Below are positions 1 through 6,853 of a stretch of 17,522 nucleotides of DNA, one piece after another (position 1 is the first letter of the stretch; the number at the start of each line of letters is the position of its first letter). Location of the stretch: positions 6,371-23,892 of the forward strand of contig DDIS01000194.1 in assembly GCA_002338615.1 (NCBI GenBank), read 5' to 3'. The notes under the pieces were generated by a model. The model was not told the origin of the DNA. It saw nothing but the letters and a program-made list of their open reading frames with translations, and did no database searches. The translations under genes were made by a program, and so were the position numbers. This stretch comes from Proteobacteria bacterium UBA1844. GTDB taxonomy: Bacteria > Pseudomonadota > Gammaproteobacteria > Steroidobacterales > Woeseiaceae.

Positions 1-1485
1 AACATCGGCGGTGGCGGGTTCATGGTTATGTACCTGGACGGCAAGGCATATTTTCTGGACTACAGGGAAACCGCTCCGGCAGCAGCTGACAAAGATATGT
101 ATCTCGATGACGAGGGCAATGTTATCGAAGGCGCCAGCACTCTAGGGCACCTTGCGTCCGGTGTGCCGGGTTCAGTCGCGGGCCTCTGGGCTGCTCACCA
201 GCGTTTCGGCAAGCTGGCCTGGCGCGATGTTGTAGCACCGGCCATCAAGCTCGCGCGTGACGGCTACGTGGTGGACGCAAAGCAAATGATCGAGTTCGAT
301 TATGGCGCCCGGGAATTTGCCGGCAAAACCAATTTCGCAAAATACTTTGGTGACGTGCAGGAAAATCAGCGCCTGGTTCAGCCGGAACTCGCCGAGACAT
401 TACAGAGAATTGCAGCCAGGGGCCGGGATGGGTTTTACGGTGGCAAGACCGCCGACATGATCGTTGCCGAAATGGCGCGCGGCAATGGCCTTATCACACT
501 CGACGATCTTGAGAACTACCAGGCGAAATGGCGTGCACCACTTCGTGCAGATTGGCGCGGCATGGAAATACTGGCAGCACCGCCACCAAGTTCCGGCGGC
601 TTCGCCGTCATCCAGCTGTTGAAGATAAAAGATCTGCTGGCGAAGGACTTCGAAGGCGTGCCACTCAATTCGGCACAGTACGTGCACCTGGTGGCGGAAA
701 TCGAGAAGCGCGTGTTTGCGGATCGGGCCGAGTATCTCGGCGACCCGGACTATGTCGACGTACCGATGGAGCGCTTGCTGAGTGATGAATATTTGAAAAA
801 GCGCGCGAGGGAAATTGACCCGGAGCATATTGCAGAGCTTGGTGACGTGTCGCCGGGGCTCGAGTCTATGGAAACCACCCACTATTCGATTGTCGACTTC
901 GACGGCAACGCGGTATCAACTACGACGACGCTCAACCTGTCGTTTGGCAGTGGCGTTGTGGTTGAAGGCGCCGGATTTTTGCTCAACAACGAGATGGATG
1001 ATTTCAGCGTGAAGCCCGGCGTGCCCAACGCGTTCGGCGTCGTCGGTAACACCGCGAACGAGATTCAACCGGGCAAACGCATGCTGTCATCGATGTCACC
1101 GACAATTATTACAAAAGATGGCAAAGTCGATTTCGTTAGCGGCACACCGGGTGGCTCGACCATATTCACCACGGTGTTCCAGATGATTGTCGACAGCTAC
1201 GACTTTGGCATGACAGCCACCGCCGCGGCCGGCGCGCCGCGCTTTCACCACCAATTACTGCAACCGGACGTCGTCACCTACAGCCCAAGTGTGCCACTGC
1301 CCGAAGCGACTATTTCCGCATTATCGGATCGCGGTTACCGCGCAATACCGCATTCTTTCGACTACGGCGATGTCCAGACGATCCGGCGAATTCCGGGCGG
1401 CTGGGATGCTGGCACGGATCCGCGCGGCCGTGGTGAATCGCGAGTAATTGAACAGCCCGATACGCTCCAGGGCACAACTCAATGA
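1..1485 (+). CDS. ggt: Gamma-glutamyltransferase (5'-truncated by window edge)
   Basis: The enzyme is made as a precursor that cuts itself into large and small subunits and moves the gamma-glutamyl group of glutathione to water or amino acids, normally in the periplasm. The open frame runs in from base 1 with NIGGGGFMV, a family motif, so the ATG at 22 is internal. In visible numbering (N1 at base 1) the autocleavage and nucleophile threonine is T292 (codon 874-876) in the motif TTHYS. Supporting motifs follow: STTTTLNLSFGSG, LLNNEMDDFS, the oxyanion-hole serines in MLSSMSPTI, and GTPGGSTI. PPPSSGG lies in the large subunit. About 494 residues are visible; compared with the roughly 580-residue E. 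coli enzyme, near 90-100 N-terminal residues including the signal peptide lie outside. It converges on the yegP/dodecin pair. Family assignment is firm; no defect is seen in the visible part. Confidence 0.95.
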   Translation, partial: NIGGGGFMVMYLDGKAYFLDYRETAPAAADKDMYLDDEGNVIEGASTLGHLASGVPGSVAGLWAAHQRFGKLAWRDVVAPAIKLARDGYVVDAKQMIEFDYGAREFAGKTNFAKYFGDVQENQRLVQPELAETLQRIAARGRDGFYGGKTADMIVAEMARGNGLITLDDLENYQAKWRAPLRADWRGMEILAAPPPSSGGFAVIQLLKIKDLLAKDFEGVPLNSAQYVHLVAEIEKRVFADRAEYLGDPDYVDVPMERLLSDEYLKKRAREIDPEHIAELGDVSPGLESMETTHYSIVDFDGNAVSTTTTLNLSFGSGVVVEGAGFLLNNEMDDFSVKPGVPNAFGVVGNTANEIQPGKRMLSSMSPTIITKDGKVDFVSGTPGGSTIFTTVFQMIVDSYDFGMTATAAAGAPRFHHQLLQPDVVTYSPSVPLPEATISALSDRGYRAIPHSFDYGDVQTIRRIPGGWDAGTDPRGRGESRVIEQPDTLQGTTQ

Positions 1486-1519
1486 GGTAGTTCGTTCAAG
1501 GTGCTGTGGGAACGGGATG

Positions 1520-1541
1520 GCGGTACCAGAAGCCGTACCGC
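1520..1541. terminator. Stem-loop downstream of ggt
   Basis: Perfect 7-bp inverted repeat GCGGTAC (1520-1526) and GTACCGC (1535-1541) with an 8-base loop, 35 bases after the ggt stop. No T-run follows, so it is at best a weak or 3'-end-stabilising structure for convergent transcripts. Seen directly; role inferred. Confidence 0.35.
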
Positions 1542-1571
1542 ACACGCATAGCAAGACCTGAACCGCCAGCT

Positions 1572-1595
1572 CTGCGACTCAGGCGATAGTCGCAG
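1572..1595. terminator. Second stem-loop between ggt and yegP
   Basis: Perfect 8-bp inverted repeat CTGCGACT (1572-1579) and AGTCGCAG (1588-1595) with an 8-base loop. It sits 27 bases beyond the stop of the convergent yegP-like gene. There is no T-tract on either strand. Together with the hairpin at 1520-1541 it fills the convergent gap and could serve both transcripts. Confidence 0.4.
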
Positions 1596-1622
1596 GCGCT
1601 GTCGGTTCCACCCGGCGTATCG

Positions 1623-1955
1623 TCAGGTCTGGTCGTCTGTGGTTGCCGCTGGCGCGCTGTCGGCAACACTCTTCATGCCGTTGGTACAACCCGATTCGGA
1701 ATCGTACGTCTGGCTGACTCCGATCACCTGGCCGTTGGATGACTTCAGATTGAAAGTGAATTTTCCGGATTCGGACTTGCTGCTTTCAAAGCTCGCCTTA
1801 TTCTGTGAGTTCTTTTTCACGGACTCAATGCCGTTCAGGCAACTGGCCTTGCTTGCATAGCCCTGGCTGCCCAGCACGTTCTGACCGTTTGCTGCTTTCA
1901 GTCGAAAGCGAAACTCGCCGGCCTTGTCCTTATAGATTTCAAATTTTCCTGCCAT
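1623..1955 (-). CDS. YegP-like protein, tandem DUF1508
   Basis: A small cytoplasmic protein of 110 residues, the same length as E. coli YegP, built from two DUF1508 repeats. Repeat one spans about residues 4-50 (KFEIYKDKAGEFRFRLKAANGQ) and repeat two about 55-101 (SGKFTFNLKSSNGQ). Each has a beta strand, the KA/SSNGQ turn and a C-N-G-[IM]-[EK]-SV helix. The tail is short, acidic and polar. The biochemical role of the family is unknown; members are often linked to stress. The start is supported by a strong AGGAGGT ribosome site 5 bases upstream. It lies 46 bases downstream of the dodecin gene on the same strand, so the two are probably cotranscribed. Confidence 0.9.
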   Translation of the reverse strand: MAGKFEIYKDKAGEFRFRLKAANGQNVLGSQGYASKASCLNGIESVKKNSQNKASFESSKSESGKFTFNLKSSNGQVIGVSQTYDSESGCTNGMKSVADSAPAATTDDQT

Positions 1956-2001
1956 TGCTACCTCCTGTTTCCAGTTATTTCAAAATCTCGTCGTACATTG
2001 T

Positions 2002-2202
2002 CTATTTGACGATGAACGTGACTTTCATCGATACGCGAAACTCTTCAATTTCGCCGTCATTCAAGACAACTTTCTGTTCCTTGATCCAGGCACCTTCAAT
2101 ATTCTTGATGGTCTCGGCTGCTTTCTTGAGGCCTTTCCTGATTGCGTCTTCAAAACTTGTTTTCGATGAGGAACTGATTTCTACGAGTTTGGCGACACTC
2201 AT
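2002..2202 (-). CDS. Dodecin family flavin-binding protein
   Basis: A 66-residue protein matching dodecin, which forms a hollow dodecamer that stores flavins (FMN, riboflavin or lumichrome) and limits their photochemistry in the cytoplasm. The pattern is VAKLVEISSSSKTSFEDAI (strand then helix), AAETIKNIEGAWI with W39 at the position of the flavin-stacking tryptophan, and a C-terminal strand pair ending EFRVSMKVTFIVK. Length is typical (about 65-75). The start is fixed by AAGGAG 8 bases upstream of the ATG. It is the first gene of a likely two-gene operon with the YegP-like protein. Family assignment is strong; which flavin it binds cannot be told. Confidence 0.9.
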   Translation of the reverse strand: MSVAKLVEISSSSKTSFEDAIRKGLKKAAETIKNIEGAWIKEQKVVLNDGEIEEFRVSMKVTFIVK

Positions 2203-2259
2203 GCTTATTCTCCTTGGGGCTCTGTCGATGAGGGCTCATCTGACTGAGCTGGTTTGTGG

Positions 2260-2282
2260 TTTTTTAGTCACTTGCTAAAAAA
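2260..2282. promoter_or_regulatory. AT-rich palindrome upstream of dodecin
   Basis: Perfect 8-bp arms TTTTTTAG (2260-2267) and CTAAAAAA (2275-2282) around a 7-base centre, 58 bases upstream of the dodecin start. It could be an operator for the dodecin-yegP unit. It lacks the GC-rich stem of an intrinsic terminator. Seen directly; role inferred. Confidence 0.35.
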
Positions 2283-2493
2283 AGAGGCCTGCGGCTGGGC
2301 TTTCCGGTCGCAGATCGGACAGGATACAGGTTGCGCGTCCGCTTGTCGGCCTTCATGCAAGATCGCGACCGAATTTCCCTAATGCGCTATACACTTGTGT
2401 GTCGCCGGGATGTTAGAATTGCCGCCTCGTGCCGTCGGGGGAGACCTGCCAACAATGGCCTTCGGCAGCCTCACGCGCGGCATCACATACCAG

Positions 2494-2520
2494 GCAGCCT
2501 GTGGCGGTTGCTGCTTTTTT
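2494..2520 (+). terminator. Terminator-like hairpin in the ompA leader
   Basis: GCAGC (2494-2498) pairs with GCTGC (2510-2514), or GCAGCC with GGTTGC in an alternative register, and a run of six T follows at 2515-2520. This is the form of an intrinsic terminator, but it lies 95 bases upstream of the OmpA start on the coding strand. It may attenuate ompA transcription or end a short upstream RNA. The stem is short, so confidence is modest. Confidence 0.4.
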
Positions 2521-2614
2521 ACGACACACACTGGACAATCGTGCCGAATGAATCAAGAATTGCCCGACCAGACGCAGTTTGGCCCGGGAATCATCCAATT
2601 GGGAGCATAAGAAT

Positions 2615-3865
2615 ATGAAACTTTTCATCTGCGTAATTGCGACGGCTGTTGTCGCATTGACGGCTGCGGGGGACGCATTCGCGGATGCCTCTAAAGGGCA
2701 AGCTTATTTCTCGGTCATGGGGTCGTATATCGATGATGACGACGATCGCAATATTGACGACGGGATCAATGGCGGACAGTTCGGTTTTGGCTGGGCCATC
2801 AGCCAGGGCTGGAACGTGGAGGCCATGATGAGCGCTTCGCACGGCGAAGGTGCTCCAGACTATTCTTACACGGGCCTTGGCGTTGACCTGCAGCGCGTAT
2901 TCCGTCGTGATGAGCGATTCAGTCCCTACTTGCTTGCAGGCCTCGGGTATTTCGATGCCGATCCGGTAGGGCAGGAAAATGAAGACGGCTCAATGTATTC
3001 GCTGGGTGCCGGGTTTTACTACGACCTGGGTTCGTCAAACGTTGCACTGCGTGGCGAATGGCGCAGCCGCACCGATTCGGCAGGTCCCGACGACCTGACC
3101 GATAACCTTTGGAGTCTTGGCCTGCAGCTGCCATTTGGCTCCGGCGCACCGAAATGGGTCGACAGCGATGGCGATGGTGTCAGCGATAGCCTCGACCGCT
3201 GTCCGAACACACCTGCGGGAACACAGGTGGATGCCTATGGCTGCGAACTTGACAGTGACGGCGACGGCGTTGTCGACAGCCTTGACCAATGCCCGAATAC
3301 ACCATCAGGTGTTAGCGTCGATAGCCGTGGTTGCCCGCTCGACTCGGATCGTGATGGCGTGCCCGACGACCTGGATGAGTGCCCGAATACACCGGCTGGT
3401 GCCAAGGTGGATGCAAAAGGTTGTGAACTTGACAGTGACGGTGATGGCGTCGTCGACAGCAAGGACGAGTGCCCGAACACACCCAAAGGCGATCCGGTCG
3501 ACAAGCGCGGCTGCACGCTGCGCGGTGAATACGTGCTACAAGGCACGGAATTCGAACTGAATTCCGATCGCCTGACGGCCGAGTCGATTGCCGTATTGAG
3601 CGATGTTGTGGATACGCTGAAGCGCTACCCGGACCTCACTTTTGAAATTGGTGGTCACACCGACAGTACCGGTGCCGCTGATTACAACATGGGGTTGTCG
3701 GCGCGCCGCGCACAGACCGTGCACGATTTCCTGGCCTCCAAGGGCATTGCAGTATCACGCATGTCCGTGAAAGGTTACGGAGAAACGCGCCCGATCGAGA
3801 GCAACGACACCGATGCCGGACGCGCTGCCAATCGTCGCGTATCGCTACGTGCCAATGAAGAGTAG
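2615..3865 (+). CDS. OmpA family outer-membrane protein with four TSP3 repeats
   Basis: A 416-residue OmpA-type protein that anchors the outer membrane to peptidoglycan. A signal peptide covers about residues 1-23 (MKLFICVIATAVVALTAAG, cleavage after FA near ADA/FA-D). An eight-strand-type beta-barrel follows, about 24-180, ending in LWSLGLQLPFG. Residues 183-302 are four calcium-binding thrombospondin type-3 repeats, each exactly 30 residues (DSDGDGV..D..D.CPNTP..G..VD..GC.L). The OmpA C-terminal domain spans about 303-415 with the peptidoglycan motif YNMGLSARRAQTV and GHTDSTG. The start is the ATG at 2615, which gives a clean signal peptide and has GGGAG upstream; an ATG at 2579 would place 12 polar residues before the signal. 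It is transcribed alone and ends at a strong terminator. The repeat region resembles OprF-like porins. Confidence 0.95.
   Translation: MKLFICVIATAVVALTAAGDAFADASKGQAYFSVMGSYIDDDDDRNIDDGINGGQFGFGWAISQGWNVEAMMSASHGEGAPDYSYTGLGVDLQRVFRRDERFSPYLLAGLGYFDADPVGQENEDGSMYSLGAGFYYDLGSSNVALRGEWRSRTDSAGPDDLTDNLWSLGLQLPFGSGAPKWVDSDGDGVSDSLDRCPNTPAGTQVDAYGCELDSDGDGVVDSLDQCPNTPSGVSVDSRGCPLDSDRDGVPDDLDECPNTPAGAKVDAKGCELDSDGDGVVDSKDECPNTPKGDPVDKRGCTLRGEYVLQGTEFELNSDRLTAESIAVLSDVVDTLKRYPDLTFEIGGHTDSTGAADYNMGLSARRAQTVHDFLASKGIAVSRMSVKGYGETRPIESNDTDAGRAANRRVSLRANEE
3161..3520 (+). repeat. Four tandem 90-bp TSP3 coding repeats
   Basis: Four in-frame units of exactly 90 bases each, encoding 30-residue modules that begin DSDGDGV or DSDRDGV and contain CPNTP. 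Two cysteines per module allow a disulfide, and the Asp-rich loop binds calcium in known TSP3 domains. The third copy has Arg in place of Gly in the DSDxDG loop. DNA identity between units is partial, so they are diverged rather than freshly amplified. Confidence 0.9.
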
Positions 3866-3895
3866 AACCTAGCTCTGCTCGTCGGCAAATGAAGC

Positions 3896-3930
3896 AAAGC
3901 GCGTGCAGGCAACTGCACGCGCTTTTTTTT
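3896..3930 (+). terminator. Intrinsic terminator of ompA
   Basis: A perfect 13-bp stem, AAAGCGCGTGCAG (3896-3908) with CTGCACGCGCTTT (3913-3925), closes on the tetraloop GCAA and runs into eight T (3923-3930). It lies 30 bases after the ompA stop. This is the clearest terminator in the window and separates ompA from the glycosyltransferase. Confidence 0.95.
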
Positions 3931-3988
3931 ATTCGTGTCAGCGGCAGATGGCACTTTCCCCGTGAAGGCTGTGCTACCTTTTAGCGCG

Positions 3989-5107
3989 ATGGCTATTCGT
4001 TCACTGTGCATTATTGAAGACGCCGATCGACCGACCGTTGCAACGCTGATTGGCATGCATAATGCGGGGATCGAGGTCAGCGTTGTTTGTCCGAGATCGC
4101 GGCCCAATTTCCGCCTGTTGCTCGATGCGGGGTTACGGGTTCTTGACATTTCCTTCGACAGAAACTTCGACCGGCCGGCACAGAAAGCGCTGAGAGCGGA
4201 ACTGATCAGAGGTCGCTACCATATCCTCCACGCCTTCAGCAGCCGGCCTTTGAGCAACGGTCTGGCAGCGGCTAAAGCATTGCCGGTGCGCATCATTGCC
4301 TACCGGGGCATCGTTGGAAATTTAAGTTTTTTCGACCCGATATCCTGGCAACGCTACCTGAACCCGCGTATCGACAAGATTGTCTGCGTCGCAGAAGCAG
4401 TACGGCAATGGTTTCTGCGCATGCGACCGGCATTTTTACGCATGCCACCGACCAGGCTCGTAACCATCTACAAGGGTCATGACCTGGAATGGTACAACGC
4501 GGCCCCGGCCAACCTGGTCGAGGCGGGTATTCCCGCGGATGCGTTCGCGATTGCTTGCACGGCAGCGTACCGACCACGCAAGGGTATTGATTACCTGATC
4601 GCGGCGCTCGAATACCTGCCGGATGACCTGCCCGCCCACCTGGTGCTGATCGGCAATATGGATGACGAACGAATGATCGAGCGCATAGCCCGGAGCCCGG
4701 CAAGTACGCGTATTCATCGCATTGGTTTCAAGACCGATGCGCCGGCATGGACCGCAGCGTGCGATGTCTTTTGCCTGCCGTCGATCAAGCGCGAAGGACT
4801 GGCACGCTCGATAATCGAGGCGATGGCCTATCGTATTACGCCGATTGTGACTGACTGCGGGGGCAGCCCTGAACTCGTTATTGACGGCGATTGCGGATTC
4901 GTCGTGCCCGTCAAGGATCCCCGGGCGATCGCCGGTGCGATTGAAAAACTGTATCGCGACCCTGCACTGCGGCGGCGCATGGGGGATGCCGCACGCACGC
5001 GCATCGGCACACATTTCCGAAACGAAGATACGGTGCGAAAAACAGTGGCACTGTACGAGGAACTGGTCCCCGACCCCGGCGCTGAACGTCGGTGGCCGGG
5101 GCTGTGA
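3989..5107 (+). CDS. GT4-family glycosyltransferase
   Basis: A 372-residue GT-B fold, retaining glycosyltransferase, probably cytoplasmic and using a nucleotide sugar to build an envelope polysaccharide or lipid glycan. The C-terminal half carries the GT4 signature: AYRPRKGIDYLIAAL, LVLIGNMDD, RIGFKTDAPAW, then the EX7E motif E269-GLARSII-E277 and GGSPELVIDGDCGFVVPVKD, which contacts the donor. The N-terminal half has the acceptor-side Rossmann fold, with HAFSSRPLSNGLAAAKAL. I chose the ATG at 3989 because MAIRSLCIIEDAD begins the first beta strand; the frame opens at a GTG at 3935, but that sits directly after the ompA terminator. No good ribosome site is visible for either. It converges on the VOC gene with only 12 bases between stops. 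Substrate is unknown. Confidence 0.85.
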   Translation: MAIRSLCIIEDADRPTVATLIGMHNAGIEVSVVCPRSRPNFRLLLDAGLRVLDISFDRNFDRPAQKALRAELIRGRYHILHAFSSRPLSNGLAAAKALPVRIIAYRGIVGNLSFFDPISWQRYLNPRIDKIVCVAEAVRQWFLRMRPAFLRMPPTRLVTIYKGHDLEWYNAAPANLVEAGIPADAFAIACTAAYRPRKGIDYLIAALEYLPDDLPAHLVLIGNMDDERMIERIARSPASTRIHRIGFKTDAPAWTAACDVFCLPSIKREGLARSIIEAMAYRITPIVTDCGGSPELVIDGDCGFVVPVKDPRAIAGAIEKLYRDPALRRRMGDAARTRIGTHFRNEDTVRKTVALYEELVPDPGAERRWPGL

Positions 5108-5119
5108 GCCTGCCTGTTG

Positions 5120-5779
5120 CTAGAGAGTAACGACCTTTGCGTTTGATTCTGCGGCGGTCTTCTTCGCTTGTTCCAGTGGCACTTTCCAATCCGCAGGCAT
5201 TTTTCTGAAGTCGAAAAACGGTTCTTCATCGCCCTGCTCGATTGCATCCTGGACCTGTTTGTAAAACTCGCCGCCCGCCTGGTCGGAAAACGTAATTTCC
5301 ACAGCCTTAGCCTCATCCGCTGTTCGCGGCCGCTCACAATACTCAGGGAACGTTGCCTCACCGGCATGACCCGTCGCATATCCCTTTGCAAACATCTGCT
5401 TAAGAATGCCAAAGCCGTCGTCCTGTACCAGCACGCCACCACGTGGATGTCCGCCCAGGGATTTCATGTGTGCGATAAATTTGTCGAGACTGTAACAATC
5501 GTAAGCCACATGCTGACAGGAATGATCGCCATGTTTCTCGACGAAGCTCGTGACCTGCGATTTTTTTGCCCGATCAATGCCCTCGATCAGCGCGATACCA
5601 AAATCGCCGTAATCGATACACCAGATTTTCATGCTGCTATTGGGGTCGCCCGGCCTTGCATCATCGATACGCTTGATCAACGTACCACCCTCGACTTCGA
5701 TATGAAACCAGGCCCACTTTTCGATGTTGCCCGCTTCCACGGCGTAGGATATATGGTCGACTTTCTTGAGGTAGGACAT
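5120..5779 (-). CDS. HPPD-like VOC family dioxygenase, single catalytic half
   Basis: A 219-residue vicinal-oxygen-chelate protein resembling the iron-binding C-terminal half of 4-hydroxyphenylpyruvate dioxygenase (HPPD). Matching landmarks in order are VDHISYAV (H9), ALIEGID, SQVTSFVEKHGDHSCQHVAY (H90), VLVQDD, ILKQMF, TFPEYCERP (E146) and EFYKQVQDAIEQ. H9, H90 and E146 fall where HPPD has its two-His one-Glu iron site. Full HPPD is about 350 residues, so the N-terminal half is absent. The start is the ATG at 5779: GGAGG lies 7 bases upstream, whereas the earlier ATG at 5800 would put this ribosome site inside the gene. It is divergent from an Lrp/AsnC regulator, which suggests amino-acid control. 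Substrate is inferred only to be a small, perhaps aromatic, keto-acid-like compound. Confidence 0.75.
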   Translation of the reverse strand: MSYLKKVDHISYAVEAGNIEKWAWFHIEVEGGTLIKRIDDARPGDPNSSMKIWCIDYGDFGIALIEGIDRAKKSQVTSFVEKHGDHSCQHVAYDCYSLDKFIAHMKSLGGHPRGGVLVQDDGFGILKQMFAKGYATGHAGEATFPEYCERPRTADEAKAVEITFSDQAGGEFYKQVQDAIEQGDEEPFFDFRKMPADWKVPLEQAKKTAAESNAKVVTL

Positions 5780-5819
5780 GAACGGGCCTCCGGGCTTCAA
5801 GGGTAGTGAGTTGTGAACC

Positions 5820-5882
5820 CGATATTCTCTGCCAAACGAGATGCAGGAAGTTGGCGCTTATTGACCGTATATGCGAATATCG
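5820..5882. promoter_or_regulatory. Spaced inverted repeat in VOC/lrp promoter region
   Basis: CGATATTC (5820-5827) is repeated inverted as GAATATCG (5875-5882), 8-bp perfect arms 47 bases apart. Two half-sites at such spacing fit the way Lrp/AsnC octamers wrap DNA, but the role is inferred. A TTGACC element at 5861-5866 could be a -35 for lrp. Confidence 0.35.
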
Positions 5883-5885
5883 TGC

Positions 5886-5906
5886 AGTAATTATTGATAA
5901 ATTACT
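5886..5906. promoter_or_regulatory. Palindrome directly before the lrp start
   Basis: AGTAATT (5886-5892) and AATTACT (5900-5906) are perfect 7-bp arms around a 7-base AT-rich centre, three bases before the regulator ATG. AT-rich palindromes of this size are typical Lrp/AsnC binding sites, so autoregulation is likely. The position also means there is no room for a Shine-Dalgarno site. Confidence 0.45.
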
Positions 5907-5909
5907 AAT

Positions 5910-6383
5910 ATGACGCAGGAAAATATAAATCTCGATCGATTTGATGCAAAAATTCTGTCGATTCTTCAATCCGATGGACGCATCAGCTGGTCGCGATTGG
6001 CGGAAAGCATCAACCTCTCTGCCAGCGCCTGCCAGCGTCGCGTGGAAGCCCTGGTTGCACGCGGCGTCATAGAAAACTTTACCGTCAATCTGAATGAGAA
6101 GGCCCTGGGTAACCATGTCAAAGCTTTTGTCGCAGTCAACGTCGATCGAAAGAACACAGCCCTTGCGCAAGACTTCAGGCGCAAGCTTCGTGAGCACCCG
6201 CAGGTGCAGGCCTGCCATATGATTTCGGGAACAATCGATTTCATTCTCGAGGTCGTGGCGAAAGATCTCGACTCGTTCGGCAACTTTATCGATAGCGAGC
6301 TACTCGGCATGCCCGCCGTAAAAGATGCGTCCTCATCAATCGTGTTGAAGATCGTGAAAGCGAAACGCGTAAGCATCGATTAG
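5910..6383 (+). CDS. Lrp/AsnC family transcriptional regulator
   Basis: A 157-residue DNA-binding regulator of usual family length. The N-terminal winged helix-turn-helix (about residues 7-60) reads LDRFDAKILSILQSDGRIS, LAESINLSASACQRRVEAL and GVIENFTVNLN. The C-terminal RAM/AsnC effector domain (about 70-150) has VNVDRK, VQACHMISGTIDFILEVVAKDLDSF and SSSIVLKIVKAK, a fold that binds amino acids and assembles octamers. It is divergent from the HPPD-like VOC gene with a 130-base shared promoter region holding two inverted repeats, so that gene is the likely target. No ribosome site precedes the ATG, so translation may be leaderless or weakly initiated. The effector is not known. Confidence 0.92.
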   Translation: MTQENINLDRFDAKILSILQSDGRISWSRLAESINLSASACQRRVEALVARGVIENFTVNLNEKALGNHVKAFVAVNVDRKNTALAQDFRRKLREHPQVQACHMISGTIDFILEVVAKDLDSFGNFIDSELLGMPAVKDASSSIVLKIVKAKRVSID

Positions 6384-6578
6384 GAGTCTGTCCGGTAGAA
6401 GCGCATGAGGCGAGATTGTCTTACGTCGCCGCCTGGCCAAAACTGTGAGCGAATAGGCAGTGTCCGGGTAGCCACTGACCGATACTGCGGATACCAGTTC
6501 CCGACTTGTTCAAGGGCTTTACGCGTGATTATCCCTGCGATACTGTCATTTGCCTGCTACAGGAAAACCACCCGGCGC

Positions 6579-6812
6579 ATGGCACCGGTACGCGGTGCCT
6601 CGCTGGTACGCAATGTACTTGACCTGTCGCAACCGCCCGCTGGAACTACCGCGCTGATAGCGCGATACACGTTGCTGGCAGCTGTCGCGGTCAGCTGCTA
6701 TTTCCTCGGCGCCGGCGTTGCGCTGATTATCAAGCTGGCCCCGGTGCAAGCGGCAACGGTGATCGTCGCCGTCGTTGCCGGCTGCGCGCTCAACCTGCTC
6801 GAGGAAGATTAG
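6579..6812 (+). CDS. Small hydrophobic membrane protein, tentative
   Basis: From the ATG at 6579 this gives a 77-residue protein with two adjacent hydrophobic stretches: about residues 26-51 (LIARYTLLAAVAVSCYFLGA) and 53-72 (VQAATVIVAVVAGCALNLL), ending LEED. I do not recognise a family. The frame is open further upstream to an ATG at 6405, but that extension (MRRDCLTSPPGQNCERIG) looks non-coding. A weak AGGA lies 14 bases before the chosen start. A possible promoter is TTTACG (6518-6523), 17 bases, TACTGT (6541-6546). The two-helix profile and GC-rich third positions favour a real gene, but this is not certain. Confidence 0.45.
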   Translation: MAPVRGASLVRNVLDLSQPPAGTTALIARYTLLAAVAVSCYFLGAGVALIIKLAPVQAATVIVAVVAGCALNLLEED

Positions 6813-6829
6813 CCGCTTCCGGGTGAACC

Positions 6830-6851
6830 GCCGTCGATTCCCGCCGACGGC
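6830..6851. terminator. Stem-loop between convergent genes
   Basis: GCCGTCG (6830-6836) and CGACGGC (6845-6851) form a perfect 7-bp GC-rich stem with an 8-base loop, centred in the 41-base gap between the small membrane gene and arsR. It has no T-tail, so it is a candidate bidirectional 3'-end structure rather than a strong terminator. Confidence 0.5.
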
Positions 6852-6853
6852 CA

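Larger units (their letters stand above)
2203..2614. other. 412-base divergent intergenic region (dodecin / ompA)
   Basis: No convincing gene lies here; the short frames that cross it show no family motifs and have no ribosome sites. It carries the promoters of two divergent units, an AT-rich palindrome near the dodecin side (2260-2282) and a terminator-like hairpin in the ompA leader (2494-2520). I could not settle on a convincing -35/-10 pair on either strand. Confidence 0.6.

Noticed and set aside
2388..2419. Promoter-like boxes TATACA (2388-2393) and TAGAAT (2414-2419) upstream of ompA
   Set aside because: Neither has a good -35 box at proper spacing, so I do not call a promoter.
2331..2618. 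Plus-strand frames in the dodecin/ompA gap
   Set aside because: Composition and residue order look random, with no ribosome site; they run into the ompA start region.
3035..3560. Long frames antisense or shifted within the ompA repeats
   Set aside because: They are shadows of the repetitive TSP3 coding sequence and copy its periodicity.
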